Notes: a model not told the origin generated them from the sequence alone. Counted from the stretch's first letter, positions 26,039 to 33,921 are shown. The stretch is DNA of 64,000 bases from Hominiventricola aquisgranensis (GCF_040096225.1 NZ_JBBMFC010000002.1:124001-188000), one strand, 5' to 3'. Program-made: numbers and translations.

Positions 26039-27028
26039 ATGATTACCTTAAATGATTACCTGTATTCGGGAGACACAATCTTCCGCATTTTACAGAAATA
26101 TACGACGGATCTCAGAAAAGACGCGAAAAAGCACCGGAATGAAATTGATATGATGCACTGCAATTTTCTGGTGCAGATCAGGGAACTATTGGAGCACAAT
26201 GATTTCCTGACCGCACAGTCCCGGAAGATCACAGAATTTTATAAATATATGGCGAAGGAATATCCTTATCTGGCATTTACCTTCAAAGGTCGGATCAAAT
26301 CGCTGATCCGGGCGGAACAAAAGTTCAACAGCTATGTAGTGGAGTACATTTATCACTATTACGAGGAACATGGAACTTATCCGTCTGCATCTCAGCTGAA
26401 GACAAGACTCAGCTGCTTTCGAGACCTGATCGCCTATCGGATCGTGATCTGTATGCCGAAGTGTCATTATAATTCAGAGGAAGAACGGACAGAAGCGGAA
26501 TTAAAATGTCTCTATGAGATTGCCAATGTATTGCCGGATTTCCTGGAGGAGCGGGGATTTACTGCAGAGCCTGCACATGGTGTACAGGAGAGTATATCGC
26601 CTCTGATGGATGAGAGTGTTCGTCCTTATTACCGTGACTATATTTCACATCACAGCGAGGATCAGTATCAGTCGCTACATATTACATTTTACGATAACAG
26701 TTCCAGAAGTTATATGGAAGTACAGCTTCGAACAAAGACTATGGATGATGTGGCAGAGATCGGCGCAGCCAATCATCTGGGATATGAGAAGAAGCAGGAG
26801 AAGGAACGAAGTAAGAGAGATGCCATTCCGGAAGGAAAGAACCGGTATTTTGATGAGGCATATGAGCGTGGAAAACGTCTGACCGGTCTTGATCTGTCCG
26901 GATTGGATGTTAATATGTTCGCAGCCATCGATAATCACCTGATCAACGATGGCTGCGGATTGTACCGGGGACGTCTGATCCTGCCTTATGAGCATCTGTC
27001 CCGGTTTCAGAATGATCTGATTGATTAA
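26039..27028 (+). CDS. RelA/SpoT-domain (p)ppGpp synthetase-like protein
   Basis: A 329-residue protein with an alarmone-synthetase core and no HD hydrolase domain. Conserved points: FKGRIKS at 82-88 (nucleotide-binding basic residues), FRDLIAYR with Asp129, YQSLH, and EVQLRT with Glu227, then a helix AEIGAANHLGYE. N- and C-terminal extensions of about 80 residues are unlike RelQ, the small synthetase at 61760. It starts 25 bp after the helicase-nuclease with AAAGGAA upstream and may be co-transcribed. It could make (p)ppGpp, or be a toxSAS-like toxin. No antitoxin is recognised. Confidence 0.75.
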   Translation: MITLNDYLYSGDTIFRILQKYTTDLRKDAKKHRNEIDMMHCNFLVQIRELLEHNDFLTAQSRKITEFYKYMAKEYPYLAFTFKGRIKSLIRAEQKFNSYVVEYIYHYYEEHGTYPSASQLKTRLSCFRDLIAYRIVICMPKCHYNSEEERTEAELKCLYEIANVLPDFLEERGFTAEPAHGVQESISPLMDESVRPYYRDYISHHSEDQYQSLHITFYDNSSRSYMEVQLRTKTMDDVAEIGAANHLGYEKKQEKERSKRDAIPEGKNRYFDEAYERGKRLTGLDLSGLDVNMFAAIDNHLINDGCGLYRGRLILPYEHLSRFQNDLID

Positions 27029-27600
27029 CGCCGTTTGCCGGTATAATCCTGCTTTCGGCGTTCATTGACAAAATGGTTCAGGATTCCACCGCCAATAATA
27101 ATGACAGCGGCCATGATCAGCACACGTTTGGCACCTTCCTGTGGGAGGGTGCTTTTTGATGCAATGGAAGCCGGGTCAAAGGTAAGCACATACTGGACTT
27201 CGTGAGGTGTTCCCATGGCCAGTGTGTCAGCAATGACAGGAACATCCTGGGTAAGATCAGCAATTGGAATCGTGAAGTGAGAATTGGCATCTTCTTCACT
27301 TTCATTCAGATATTTCTGTCCATCTACGATCATATAGTCATAATTGGAACTGCTCCAGGTGATGGAAGCATAGGCGATTCCATCATTGAGAGTGAGCAGG
27401 GTCGGACTTTGGATCGTTGCCTTGCCGCTTCCGCCAGTCATGGTCACATCAATGGCATATTCGCCGTCAGTCAGATCGGAAATACCCGCATCATCTTCTG
27501 TATTTGCGGAAGCAGTGACTGTCTCGGCGGCGTACAAAGGAATCGGACAGACACCGGTCAATAAAAAGATTGCAAGAAGAATTGCATAGATTTTTTTCAT
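27025..27600 (-). CDS. Cell-surface protein with NEAT-like domain
   Basis: A 191-residue protein with an N-terminal signal peptide (LLAIFLLTGVCPIPLYAAE), one ~110-residue beta domain containing DGEYAIDVTMTGGSGKATI and ITWSSSNYDYMIVDGQKY, and a C-terminal membrane anchor with RKQ-rich tail. The WSS-x-x-Y-x-Y-M-I-V-DG pattern is reminiscent of NEAT haem-binding domains, which use a Tyr. It is convergent with the preceding gene (stops overlap by 4 bp) and last in the minus-strand cbiL operon. A haem or corrinoid ligand is suggested by context only. Confidence 0.6.
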   Translation of the reverse strand: MKKIYAILLAIFLLTGVCPIPLYAAETVTASANTEDDAGISDLTDGEYAIDVTMTGGSGKATIQSPTLLTLNDGIAYASITWSSSNYDYMIVDGQKYLNESEEDANSHFTIPIADLTQDVPVIADTLAMGTPHEVQYVLTFDPASIASKSTLPQEGAKRVLIMAAVIIIGGGILNHFVNERRKQDYTGKRR

Positions 27601-27614
27601 TTGCTATCCTCCAT

Positions 27615-28352
27615 CTATAGGTTCTTTTTCTTGTACAGAAACCAGGAAGCCGCAGCAGAGAAGCAGATCAGATACAAAAGCAGTATTTCAATGCTTGTAT
27701 AAGAAAATGCTTCATGGTTGGCGATGCTTCTAAGAGCAGCACTGGTCTGGGAAAGAGGAAGGTATTCCACAAACTGCCGGATGCCAGATGGCATGCCCTG
27801 AGAAGAGAAAAAGGTATTGCAAAGATAAGCCATGGGCATGATCACATAGTTGGAAAACCGTGGCACATCCGCATGGTTTTTTGCGTAAAAGGAGACTACT
27901 ACTCCGATGGTGGAGAAGACTGCTCCGTTTAAAAACATCAGAAGGAAGGACCAGCCATTGAAGCAAAGTCCGGTTCCGATAGGAAGCACCAGCAGAATGA
28001 TCACCATGCCGGCATAGAGTCCACGGAGACTTCCACCAATGACCTGACCGGCGATGAACTGCCACAGTGGAGTGGGAGAGATCATAACCTGGTCAAATGC
28101 TTTCTCGTACAGCCGCTGTACATTCAGATTCTGAGCAATGGCATTAAAGCTTCCGTTCATGGTAGTCAGTGCAATCACTCCGGGAATCAGAAAGTTCAGA
28201 TAGGACTGTCCATGTGACATGGTCTGGATCCCAAGTCCAAAGACCAGAATATAAAGGAGGGGAGCAATCATGGCAGCCAGTGTGATCTTGTAAAAATCAC
28301 GCCGGAACTCCACCCATTTTTCCCATAATACAGTAAGAATTCCCATGATCAT
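27615..28352 (-). CDS. ABC-2 type exporter permease
   Basis: A 245-residue membrane protein with six predicted helices of the ABC-2/NodJ type (EFRRDFYKITLAAMIAPLLY; conserved FLIPGVIALTTM). It overlaps the ATPase gene by 4 bp and is followed by the NEAT-like gene. Together with the ATPase it forms a two-subunit exporter. Substrate unknown. Confidence 0.85.
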   Translation of the reverse strand: MIMGILTVLWEKWVEFRRDFYKITLAAMIAPLLYILVFGLGIQTMSHGQSYLNFLIPGVIALTTMNGSFNAIAQNLNVQRLYEKAFDQVMISPTPLWQFIAGQVIGGSLRGLYAGMVIILLVLPIGTGLCFNGWSFLLMFLNGAVFSTIGVVVSFYAKNHADVPRFSNYVIMPMAYLCNTFFSSQGMPSGIRQFVEYLPLSQTSAALRSIANHEAFSYTSIEILLLYLICFSAAASWFLYKKKNL

Positions 28353-29191
28353 CTGCGTTCCAGCTGCTGACCGACTTTTTCCAGAAAGACATCTTCCAAT
28401 GTGGTATTCCGCAGAGAAGTTTCGTTTGAGGAATCAGACAGAAACTGAATCGCATCCTCCTTTCTGTGAAAATAGTGGTTCTTCATGCCGCCAGGACAGA
28501 CTTCATCCACGGTATATCGACCCAGCAGCTCAATCATGTTTTTGGGTGCATCGGTCTCTTCCAGAACCCCATTACACATAAAGCCGACCCGGTCACAGAG
28601 GGTCTCGGCTTCTTCCATATAATGAGTGGTCAGAAGAATCGTCAGATTCTGCTGGTTCAGCTTTTTCAGAAGATTCCACATCTGCCGGCGGGCCAGGGCA
28701 TCCATGCCGGCTGTCGGCTCATCCAGAAGCAGAATTTCAGGTTCTGTCAGCAGGGCACGGCAGACCATGAGCTTTCGTTTCATGCCGCCGGACAGCTTTC
28801 GAACTGTACGCCGACGATAATCAATGAGTCCGCAGAAATCCAGCAGTTCTTCCGAACGCTCACGGATCTTCTTGATCGGCATATAATAAAGTCTTCCCTG
28901 ATATTCCATAATCTCATCCATGGTCATATCCTGCCGCATGGAATACTCCTGGGTGATGACACTGAGTTTTCTCTTCAACCGGTTATTCTTGCGGGTCAGC
29001 CGCTCGCCATCAATATAGATCTCGCCTTCTGAGGGAAGCAGAAGAGTGGAGAGCATACCGATAGTTGTGGTCTTTCCGGCACCATTGGGACCCAGAAGTC
29101 CGAAAAATTCGCCAGTCTCAATCTTCAGGTTAAGATCACTCACCGCCAGAAAATGGTCATATTTTTTGGTGAGATGTTTTAATTCAATCAT
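28349..29191 (-). CDS. ABC-2 exporter ATPase
   Basis: A 280-residue ABC ATPase of the drug/Nod-factor exporter class. It has GPNGAGKT Walker A, signature LSGGMKRK, Walker B ILLLDEPTAGMD and LLTTHYMEEAE, and a short C-terminal regulatory tail. It overlaps cbiL by 8 bp, showing translational coupling to corrin synthesis. Confidence 0.88.
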   Translation of the reverse strand: MIELKHLTKKYDHFLAVSDLNLKIETGEFFGLLGPNGAGKTTTIGMLSTLLLPSEGEIYIDGERLTRKNNRLKRKLSVITQEYSMRQDMTMDEIMEYQGRLYYMPIKKIRERSEELLDFCGLIDYRRRTVRKLSGGMKRKLMVCRALLTEPEILLLDEPTAGMDALARRQMWNLLKKLNQQNLTILLTTHYMEEAETLCDRVGFMCNGVLEETDAPKNMIELLGRYTVDEVCPGGMKNHYFHRKEDAIQFLSDSSNETSLRNTTLEDVFLEKVGQQLERR

Positions 29192-29876
29192 GGTGATCTT
29201 CTTTCACAACAATAATAGAATAATAGCTTGCCTGATCCGGAATCTCATCCACACCGTGATAAATGTGTTCCTCTGGCATTCCACAGTTCTCGATCATGGC
29301 ACCTTTCAAGTCGTTGCGCTTGAGTGTCTCTTTTACGATCGGCATCTTGGAAGCTGCTTTCATCAGCACTTTGGTTCCCGGAAGCTTCAGACCATCTTCG
29401 ATATCATAGGTAGATGGGATCACATGGAGCTGTTCAGAACGATCCACCAGACTGTCGCCTAATTTGGCACTGACTGCACAGAAGGACGGAATTCCGTTGA
29501 CAATCTCAGTTTCATAGCCTTTTGCCTTTACAAGGCGATGGATATAGATATAGGTACTGTAGATGGTGGGATCTCCAAGGGTCAGACAGGCTACATCCTT
29601 CCCCTGTTCCAGCTGTTCGATGATTGTATCGGCAGCGGTCTGATAAGCTGCATCCAGAATGGCTTTGTCTTTTGTCATGGGAGTGGAGAGGTTGAGGCAT
29701 TCCTTTGCATCAAGATCCTCCACAATACCACTTGCGATCTTGTAAGCGACTGCTTTTCCTTTTCCGTCTGCAGGTACAGCGATGACCGGACAACGTTTAA
29801 TCGTGTCTACTGCAAGATAAGTCATAAGACGTGGATCTCCTGGTCCCACACCGATACCATATAATGTTCCTTTCAT
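29184..29876 (-). CDS. cbiL: Cobalt-factor II / precorrin-2 C20-methyltransferase
   Basis: A 230-residue tetrapyrrole methylase with N-terminal GIGVGPGDPRLMTYLAV, TLGDPTIYSTY, IVNGIPSFCAVSA and the CbiL-type middle. It transfers a methyl group from SAM to C20 of the corrin ring precursor. The start at 29876 follows AAAGGGATG on the minus strand; a longer frame is rejected. It is separated by about 16 kb from cbiF/cbiH and heads an operon with an exporter and a NEAT-like protein. No B12 riboswitch is visible upstream of it. Confidence 0.9.
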   Translation of the reverse strand: MKGTLYGIGVGPGDPRLMTYLAVDTIKRCPVIAVPADGKGKAVAYKIASGIVEDLDAKECLNLSTPMTKDKAILDAAYQTAADTIIEQLEQGKDVACLTLGDPTIYSTYIYIHRLVKAKGYETEIVNGIPSFCAVSAKLGDSLVDRSEQLHVIPSTYDIEDGLKLPGTKVLMKAASKMPIVKETLKRNDLKGAMIENCGMPEEHIYHGVDEIPDQASYYSIIVVKEDHHD

Positions 29877-29949
29877 ATAAACACATCCCTTTCTTTTTTG
29901 CACTTGAAATTTTATTCTAACATAAATGATAAAAAAGTTCAATGAACCA

Positions 29950-29979
29950 TTGACAAATATGCGAAACAGATGGTACTAT
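29950..29979 (+). promoter_or_regulatory. Promoter of the riboswitch-MATE unit
   Basis: TTGACA (29950-29955), 18-bp spacer, TACTAT (29974-29979). Transcription would start at the riboswitch at about 29985. Confidence 0.7.
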
Positions 29980-29980
29980 A

Positions 29981-30070
29981 TAGCCACTAAACCCGTCAGG
30001 GAAGTGGATTTTACCAGAATATAATTCTGATTTTCGCCACACATCATTTTGATGTGTGGCTTCTTTTTTT
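29981..30070 (+). promoter_or_regulatory. Probable guanidine-IV (mepA-type) riboswitch with terminator
   Basis: A first hairpin, CCACT 29984-29988 with AGTGG 30003-30007, encloses AAA/A and CCC (29992-29994) paired with GGG (29999-30001) over a GTCA loop. The conserved-looking ATTTTACC follows. A second hairpin CAGAAT/ATTCTG comes next, then a perfect 10-bp terminator stem, 30036-30045 with 30051-30060, and TTCTTTTTTT. The two-part aptamer plus terminator upstream of a MATE gene matches the guanidine-IV class, an ON switch for MepA-type exporters in Clostridia. Assignment is from remembered features and needs a covariance-model check. Confidence 0.62.
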
Positions 30071-30077
30071 GCGTAAC

Positions 30078-30245
30078 TACAAGCCGGGCAGCCAGCCGGT
30101 TACAGACATTAAGAGGTAAGATTGCTTACCGAAAAATGTATGGAAACGGCTGGGTATGCGGCGACAGCCGCAGAAGCGACAAAGCCGTAGGCTTTGGAGC
30201 CTGCCCGGTCTGACTAACTTAAGACCGAGCCTGCCCGGCTTTATG
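30078..30245 (+). ncRNA. Highly structured RNA element (possibly raiA-class), unidentified
   Basis: A 165-nt GC-rich block closed by an 11-bp perfect stem, AAGCCGGGCAG 30081-30091 with CTGCCCGGCTT 30231-30241. Inside are CCAGCCG 30092-30098 with CGGCTGG 30147-30153, stacked on ACATT 30106-30110 / AATGT 30135-30139 and GGTAAG 30115-30120 / CTTACC 30125-30130. Further hairpins are GCGGC/GCCGC at 30158-30171, AAAGCC/GGCTTT at 30181-30195 and GGTCT/AGACC at 30207-30226. A 12-nt direct repeat, GAGCCTGCCCGG, is at 30197 and 30227, so two 3' strands compete for the 5' strand. It lies between the riboswitch terminator and the MATE ribosome binding site. Class assignment is tentative. Confidence 0.6.
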
Positions 30246-30275
30246 AACACCAGATGGATCAAGGAGAAGTTGTCA

Positions 30276-31613
30276 ATGAATAATGAATCATTTATGAAAG
30301 AAAAACCTGTAATAGGATTGGTACTGTCCATGTCATTGCCCATGGTATTTTCCATGATGGTCAATGCACTTTATAATATTGTAGACAGTTTTTTTGTGGC
30401 AAAGATCAGTGAAGATGCCATGACAGCACTGTCGCTTGTATTTCCTGTTCAGAATCTGATGAGTGCAGTGTCGATCGGGTTTGGTGTCGGAATCAATGCA
30501 GTGATCGCATTCTTCTTGGGAGCAGGAGAAAAGAAAAAGGCGGATCAGGCAGCGTCACTGGGATTTTTCTGGAACGCGGTACAAGGGCTGGTACTGACAG
30601 TGGTATGTATTGCAATTATTCCAGTATTTCTGCGTCTGTTCAGTAATGATGAAAGAACGATCAGATATGCGCTGGAATATTCAAGAATTGTATTTTTATT
30701 TGGTGTGATCATCTCTTGCAGCCTTTCCTTTGAGAAGATTTTTCAGGCAGTGGGACGTATGAAGGTTTCCATGGCAGGTCTTCTGGTTGGATGCCTTACA
30801 AATATCATTCTGGATCCGATCTTGATTTTCGGAGTTGGATCATTTCCAGGGATGGGAATAAAAGGGGCTGCACTGGCAACCGGGATCGGACAGATGGCAA
30901 CGGTAGTTTTATATGTAGGAATCTACATTATCCGCCCTATTTCTGTGAAGATCAGTATTTGCAATCTGGATTTTAAGAGCGGAATCACGAAGAGATTGTA
31001 TGCCATCGGTATTCCGGCAATCTTGAATATGGCACTTCCGTCGCTTCTGATTTCTTCTTTGAATGCGATCCTGGCAGGCTTCTCAGAAAGCTATGTCATG
31101 GTCCTTGGAGTTTATTACAAGCTGCAGACATTTTTGTATCTGACGGCAAATGGGATCGTGCAGGGAATCCGACCTCTGGTTGGATATAATTATGGCGCAG
31201 GGGAGTATGGAAGAGTGCATAAGATTTTCAATACTGCACTGACATTTTCTGCAGTGATCATGGTGTTTGGAACAGGACTGTGCCTGTTGATGCCTGAGCA
31301 TCTGATCGGTATGTTTACAACCAATACGCAGACGATTCAGATTGGTGCCAGTGCTCTTCGCATCATCAGTATTGGATTTGCGGTGTCATCCATCTCGGTA
31401 ACTGCATGTGGTGCGCTTGAAGGACTGAATATGGGAACTCCATCTCTGATCATTTCACTGCTCCGTTATGTGATCCTGATCATTCCGGCTGCATTTGTAT
31501 TGAGCCGTTTTCTTGGAGCTGCAGGTGTATGGCATGCCTTCTGGATCACTGAGTGGATCACAGCAGCTGCGTCCTGGTATATCTACCGGAAACATGCGGT
31601 TGGGAATGCATAA
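30276..31613 (+). CDS. MATE-family efflux transporter (riboswitch-linked)
   Basis: A 445-residue membrane protein with twelve predicted helices in two halves (MVFSMMVNALYNIVDSFFVA; second half IGIPAILNMALPSLL). It has typical MATE length. The start at 30276 follows AAGGAGAAG; an upstream in-frame ATG lies in the structured RNA. Distinct from the MATE protein at 8823. If the upstream riboswitch is guanidine-IV, guanidinium or related cations are the likely export substrates. Confidence 0.86.
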   Translation: MNNESFMKEKPVIGLVLSMSLPMVFSMMVNALYNIVDSFFVAKISEDAMTALSLVFPVQNLMSAVSIGFGVGINAVIAFFLGAGEKKKADQAASLGFFWNAVQGLVLTVVCIAIIPVFLRLFSNDERTIRYALEYSRIVFLFGVIISCSLSFEKIFQAVGRMKVSMAGLLVGCLTNIILDPILIFGVGSFPGMGIKGAALATGIGQMATVVLYVGIYIIRPISVKISICNLDFKSGITKRLYAIGIPAILNMALPSLLISSLNAILAGFSESYVMVLGVYYKLQTFLYLTANGIVQGIRPLVGYNYGAGEYGRVHKIFNTALTFSAVIMVFGTGLCLLMPEHLIGMFTTNTQTIQIGASALRIISIGFAVSSISVTACGALEGLNMGTPSLIISLLRYVILIIPAAFVLSRFLGAAGVWHAFWITEWITAAASWYIYRKHAVGNA

Positions 31614-31677
31614 CATGAAAAACTGTCTTGGACATGCGGCACTGGTCCAATGAGACAGATTCAGGAACTGGCAAAAT

Positions 31678-31723
31678 ATATCCCCCCGGGAGGCTTGTAA
31701 AATTTTTAACAAACCGGTATGAT
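31678..31723 (+). promoter_or_regulatory. Operator/promoter E of the shared regulon
   Basis: The dyad ATATC-N11-CTTGT is at 31678-31698, with -35 TTGTAA (31695-31700), a 17-bp spacer and -10 TATGAT (31718-31723). It drives the solitary methyltransferase at 31755, more than 10 kb from the transporters. The AAYGGWAT accessory element is absent, as at site A. Confidence 0.7.
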
Positions 31724-31754
31724 GATATCCACAGAAAGATCGGAGAGAGAAACT

Positions 31755-32465
31755 ATGAGTCATACACTGGAAGAGATCCGCAGCTATTGGAACAGCCGGG
31801 CAGAAGGTTACACACAGAGTAACCGGGAAGAGCTGGAAGGGGAGAGTCGGATCTACTGGGAAAAACATATCACAGAGGCATTGAGAGGACAGGATTGTGT
31901 ACGCGTACTGGATGTTGGCTGCGGACCTGGATTTTTCTCTGTATTGCTGGCAAAGATGGGCCATGAAGTCACCGCCATTGATTACACGGAAAACATGCTG
32001 ACAGAAGCCAGAAAAAATGCAGAACATTATGGAGTGCAGGTGCATTTTCAACAGATGGATGCTCAGCAGCTGGAGTTTGAAGACAACAGCTTTGACCTGG
32101 TCATCAGCCGAAATGTATTGTGGAATCTGGAAAATCCTGAGCAGGCTTATAAGGAGTGGTTCCGAGTATTAAAGCCAGGCGGAATCTTATTAAACTGTGA
32201 CGGGAATTTTTACTATTATGTGACCGATGCAGAGTACGGGGATCGGACAAGATGGGAACACAAATATATGAATGGTGTCTGCGCCAATCCCATTGACCGG
32301 ATCGGAGAATCCCTGCCAATGGCGAGAGAACTTCGTCCCCAATGGGATGACAGAACCCTTTGTGCATTGGGGGCTTCGGAAGTGACTTCAGAAGTAACCA
32401 ATGAGAAAGATCTGGACGATGGACATCGCCTGATCCTGAATTTTGTGATCCGTGCGGTAAAGTAG
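31755..32465 (+). CDS. Class I SAM-dependent methyltransferase, paralogue 3
   Basis: A 236-residue methyltransferase. SAM loop DVGCGPG is at 53-59, then AIDYTENML, ISRNVLWNLENPEQAYKEW and RVLKPGGILLNCDGN. It is very similar to paralogue 1 at 237. The start at 31755 follows GGAGAGAG; the longer frame starts inside the promoter. A monocistronic unit with its own copy of the shared operator, convergent with the symporter gene. Substrate unknown. Confidence 0.86.
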   Translation: MSHTLEEIRSYWNSRAEGYTQSNREELEGESRIYWEKHITEALRGQDCVRVLDVGCGPGFFSVLLAKMGHEVTAIDYTENMLTEARKNAEHYGVQVHFQQMDAQQLEFEDNSFDLVISRNVLWNLENPEQAYKEWFRVLKPGGILLNCDGNFYYYVTDAEYGDRTRWEHKYMNGVCANPIDRIGESLPMARELRPQWDDRTLCALGASEVTSEVTNEKDLDDGHRLILNFVIRAVK

Positions 32466-32470
32466 TGAGT

Positions 32471-32505
32471 CCATAAAAGCGGTATCGGGGGTCAACCGAT
32501 ACCGC
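32471..32505 (-). terminator. Bidirectional terminator between methyltransferase and symporter
   Basis: GCGGTATCGG (32479-32488) pairs perfectly with CCGATACCGC (32496-32505). On the minus strand it is followed by CTTTTAT. It overlaps the last codons of the symporter gene. Confidence 0.75.
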
Positions 32506-33814
32506 CAAGTGCGATCCCGAGGATCAACACAAGAAAACAGACAGGAACATAAATGTATTTGCAGACGGGATAGAACATCTTGGTAAAAGGTGTCTCCCGT
32601 CCTTTGTTTACCTGGGATTCCACGTAAGATCGTCCAAATACCCAGAAGAACATGATGCCTGCAAGGCCTGCACCAAGCGGGCAGATGTAGATAGACAGCA
32701 CATCCATCCAATCAGAGACGATCCCCTGGATCAGCAGAGAGACAATCATACCGATCCCAGCGATGATGGCGCAGGATGCTTTCCTGCCAAGTCCGGTCTT
32801 TTCCTGGACCGTTGCGACAGGAGCTTCATAAAGGTTCATCAGAGATGTCATTCCTGCAAGGAAGACTGCGGTGAAGAAGAGGATGGCAATCAGCCATCCG
32901 CCAGGCATGGAACGGATCAGATGGGGCAGGAAGATAAATAACAGTCCAGGACCGCCCTGATCAAGCTGTGCACCGGTGGTTGCCATGGCAGGAATGATAA
33001 CAAGTGCTGCCAGCAGAGCTGCCAGTGTATCGAAAAATCCAACTCTTGCGGCAGAGGCAGGGATATCTTCCTTATCGGATAAATAAGATCCGTAGATCAA
33101 GGTACCATTTCCGGCGACAGACAAGGAGAAGAATGCCTGCCCCAGGGCAAAGATCCAGGTGTTCGGATCAGATAATGCTGCAGGATCTATGCGGAAAATG
33201 TATTGATATCCGGCACTGGATCCTGGCTGAAATGCTACGTAGATGCCAAGGATCACAAATAAGACAAAGAAAATGGGCATCATGATCTTGTTTGCTTTTT
33301 CAATACCGCTTCCCACACCGAACATGAGGATCACGACACAGATGCAAAGTGCCAGCACCTGCCAGAGATTATTTCCTCCGGCAGATGCCATAGTGCTGAA
33401 GCTTTCCGTAAATCCATCAATATTCTCTGCAGATAGGGTGGAACCGGTAAAAGTTCCTACCATATATTTTAAGATCCAGCCCATGACCACGGTATAACCA
33501 ATTGCCATGGCAAGGGCACCAAGGACAGGGATCCAGCCCAGTATCTCACCAAGTTTCCGATTCCCTTTTGTCTCGCAGGCTGTACCGAAAGCATCGATGG
33601 GACCGGAACGGGTTCCTCTTCCCAGGCACATTTCTCCGATCACACCGGTGAATCCAATCAGAATAACAAAGATACAGTAAGGGATCAGAAAAGATCCGCC
33701 ACCATATAAAGAGACTCTGGTAGGAAACATCCATATATTTCCCATTCCTACAGCAGAGCCGATGCATGCCAGGATAAATCCCCACTGGCTGTTAAATGAT
33801 TCTCGTTTTTTCAT
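32492..33814 (-). CDS. Neurotransmitter:sodium symporter (NSS/SNF) family transporter
   Basis: A 440-residue membrane protein with about eleven helices. It has the NSS helix 1 signature WGFILACIGSAVGMGNIWMFP, carrying the sodium/substrate-site residues, and the conserved GG-x-x-FLIPY segment in helix 2. Bacterial members import amino acids or related amines with Na+. Divergent from the hydrogenase gene with a 150-bp spacer. Substrate not predictable. Confidence 0.9.
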   Translation of the reverse strand: MKKRESFNSQWGFILACIGSAVGMGNIWMFPTRVSLYGGGSFLIPYCIFVILIGFTGVIGEMCLGRGTRSGPIDAFGTACETKGNRKLGEILGWIPVLGALAMAIGYTVVMGWILKYMVGTFTGSTLSAENIDGFTESFSTMASAGGNNLWQVLALCICVVILMFGVGSGIEKANKIMMPIFFVLFVILGIYVAFQPGSSAGYQYIFRIDPAALSDPNTWIFALGQAFFSLSVAGNGTLIYGSYLSDKEDIPASAARVGFFDTLAALLAALVIIPAMATTGAQLDQGGPGLLFIFLPHLIRSMPGGWLIAILFFTAVFLAGMTSLMNLYEAPVATVQEKTGLGRKASCAIIAGIGMIVSLLIQGIVSDWMDVLSIYICPLGAGLAGIMFFWVFGRSYVESQVNKGRETPFTKMFYPVCKYIYVPVCFLVLILGIALGGIG

Positions 33815-33891
33815 ACTACTTTTCTCCCGTTTTTACATATATGAAGAAAGTATACCACGAAATGCGAGAAGTTCCTATAACAAAATGTCAG

Positions 33892-33921
33892 TTGAACTGG
33901 CAGAATGTTTCATGATAGAAT
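33892..33921 (+). promoter_or_regulatory. Promoter of the hydrogenase gene
   Basis: TTGAAC (33892-33897), 18-bp spacer, TGATAGAAT with -10 TAGAAT (33916-33921). The ribosome binding site AAAGGGATG lies ahead of the ATG at 33965. Confidence 0.6.

Noticed and set aside
29877..29949. Second cobalamin riboswitch in front of cbiL on the minus strand
   Set aside because: The region to the divergent promoter is too short and no B12 box is found on the minus strand.
30136..30275. Short ORFs and the in-frame upstream extension of the MATE gene at 30156
   Set aside because: They lie within the structured RNA, lack ribosome binding sites, and give Arg/Gln-rich non-MATE sequence; the start at 30276 has AAGGAG.
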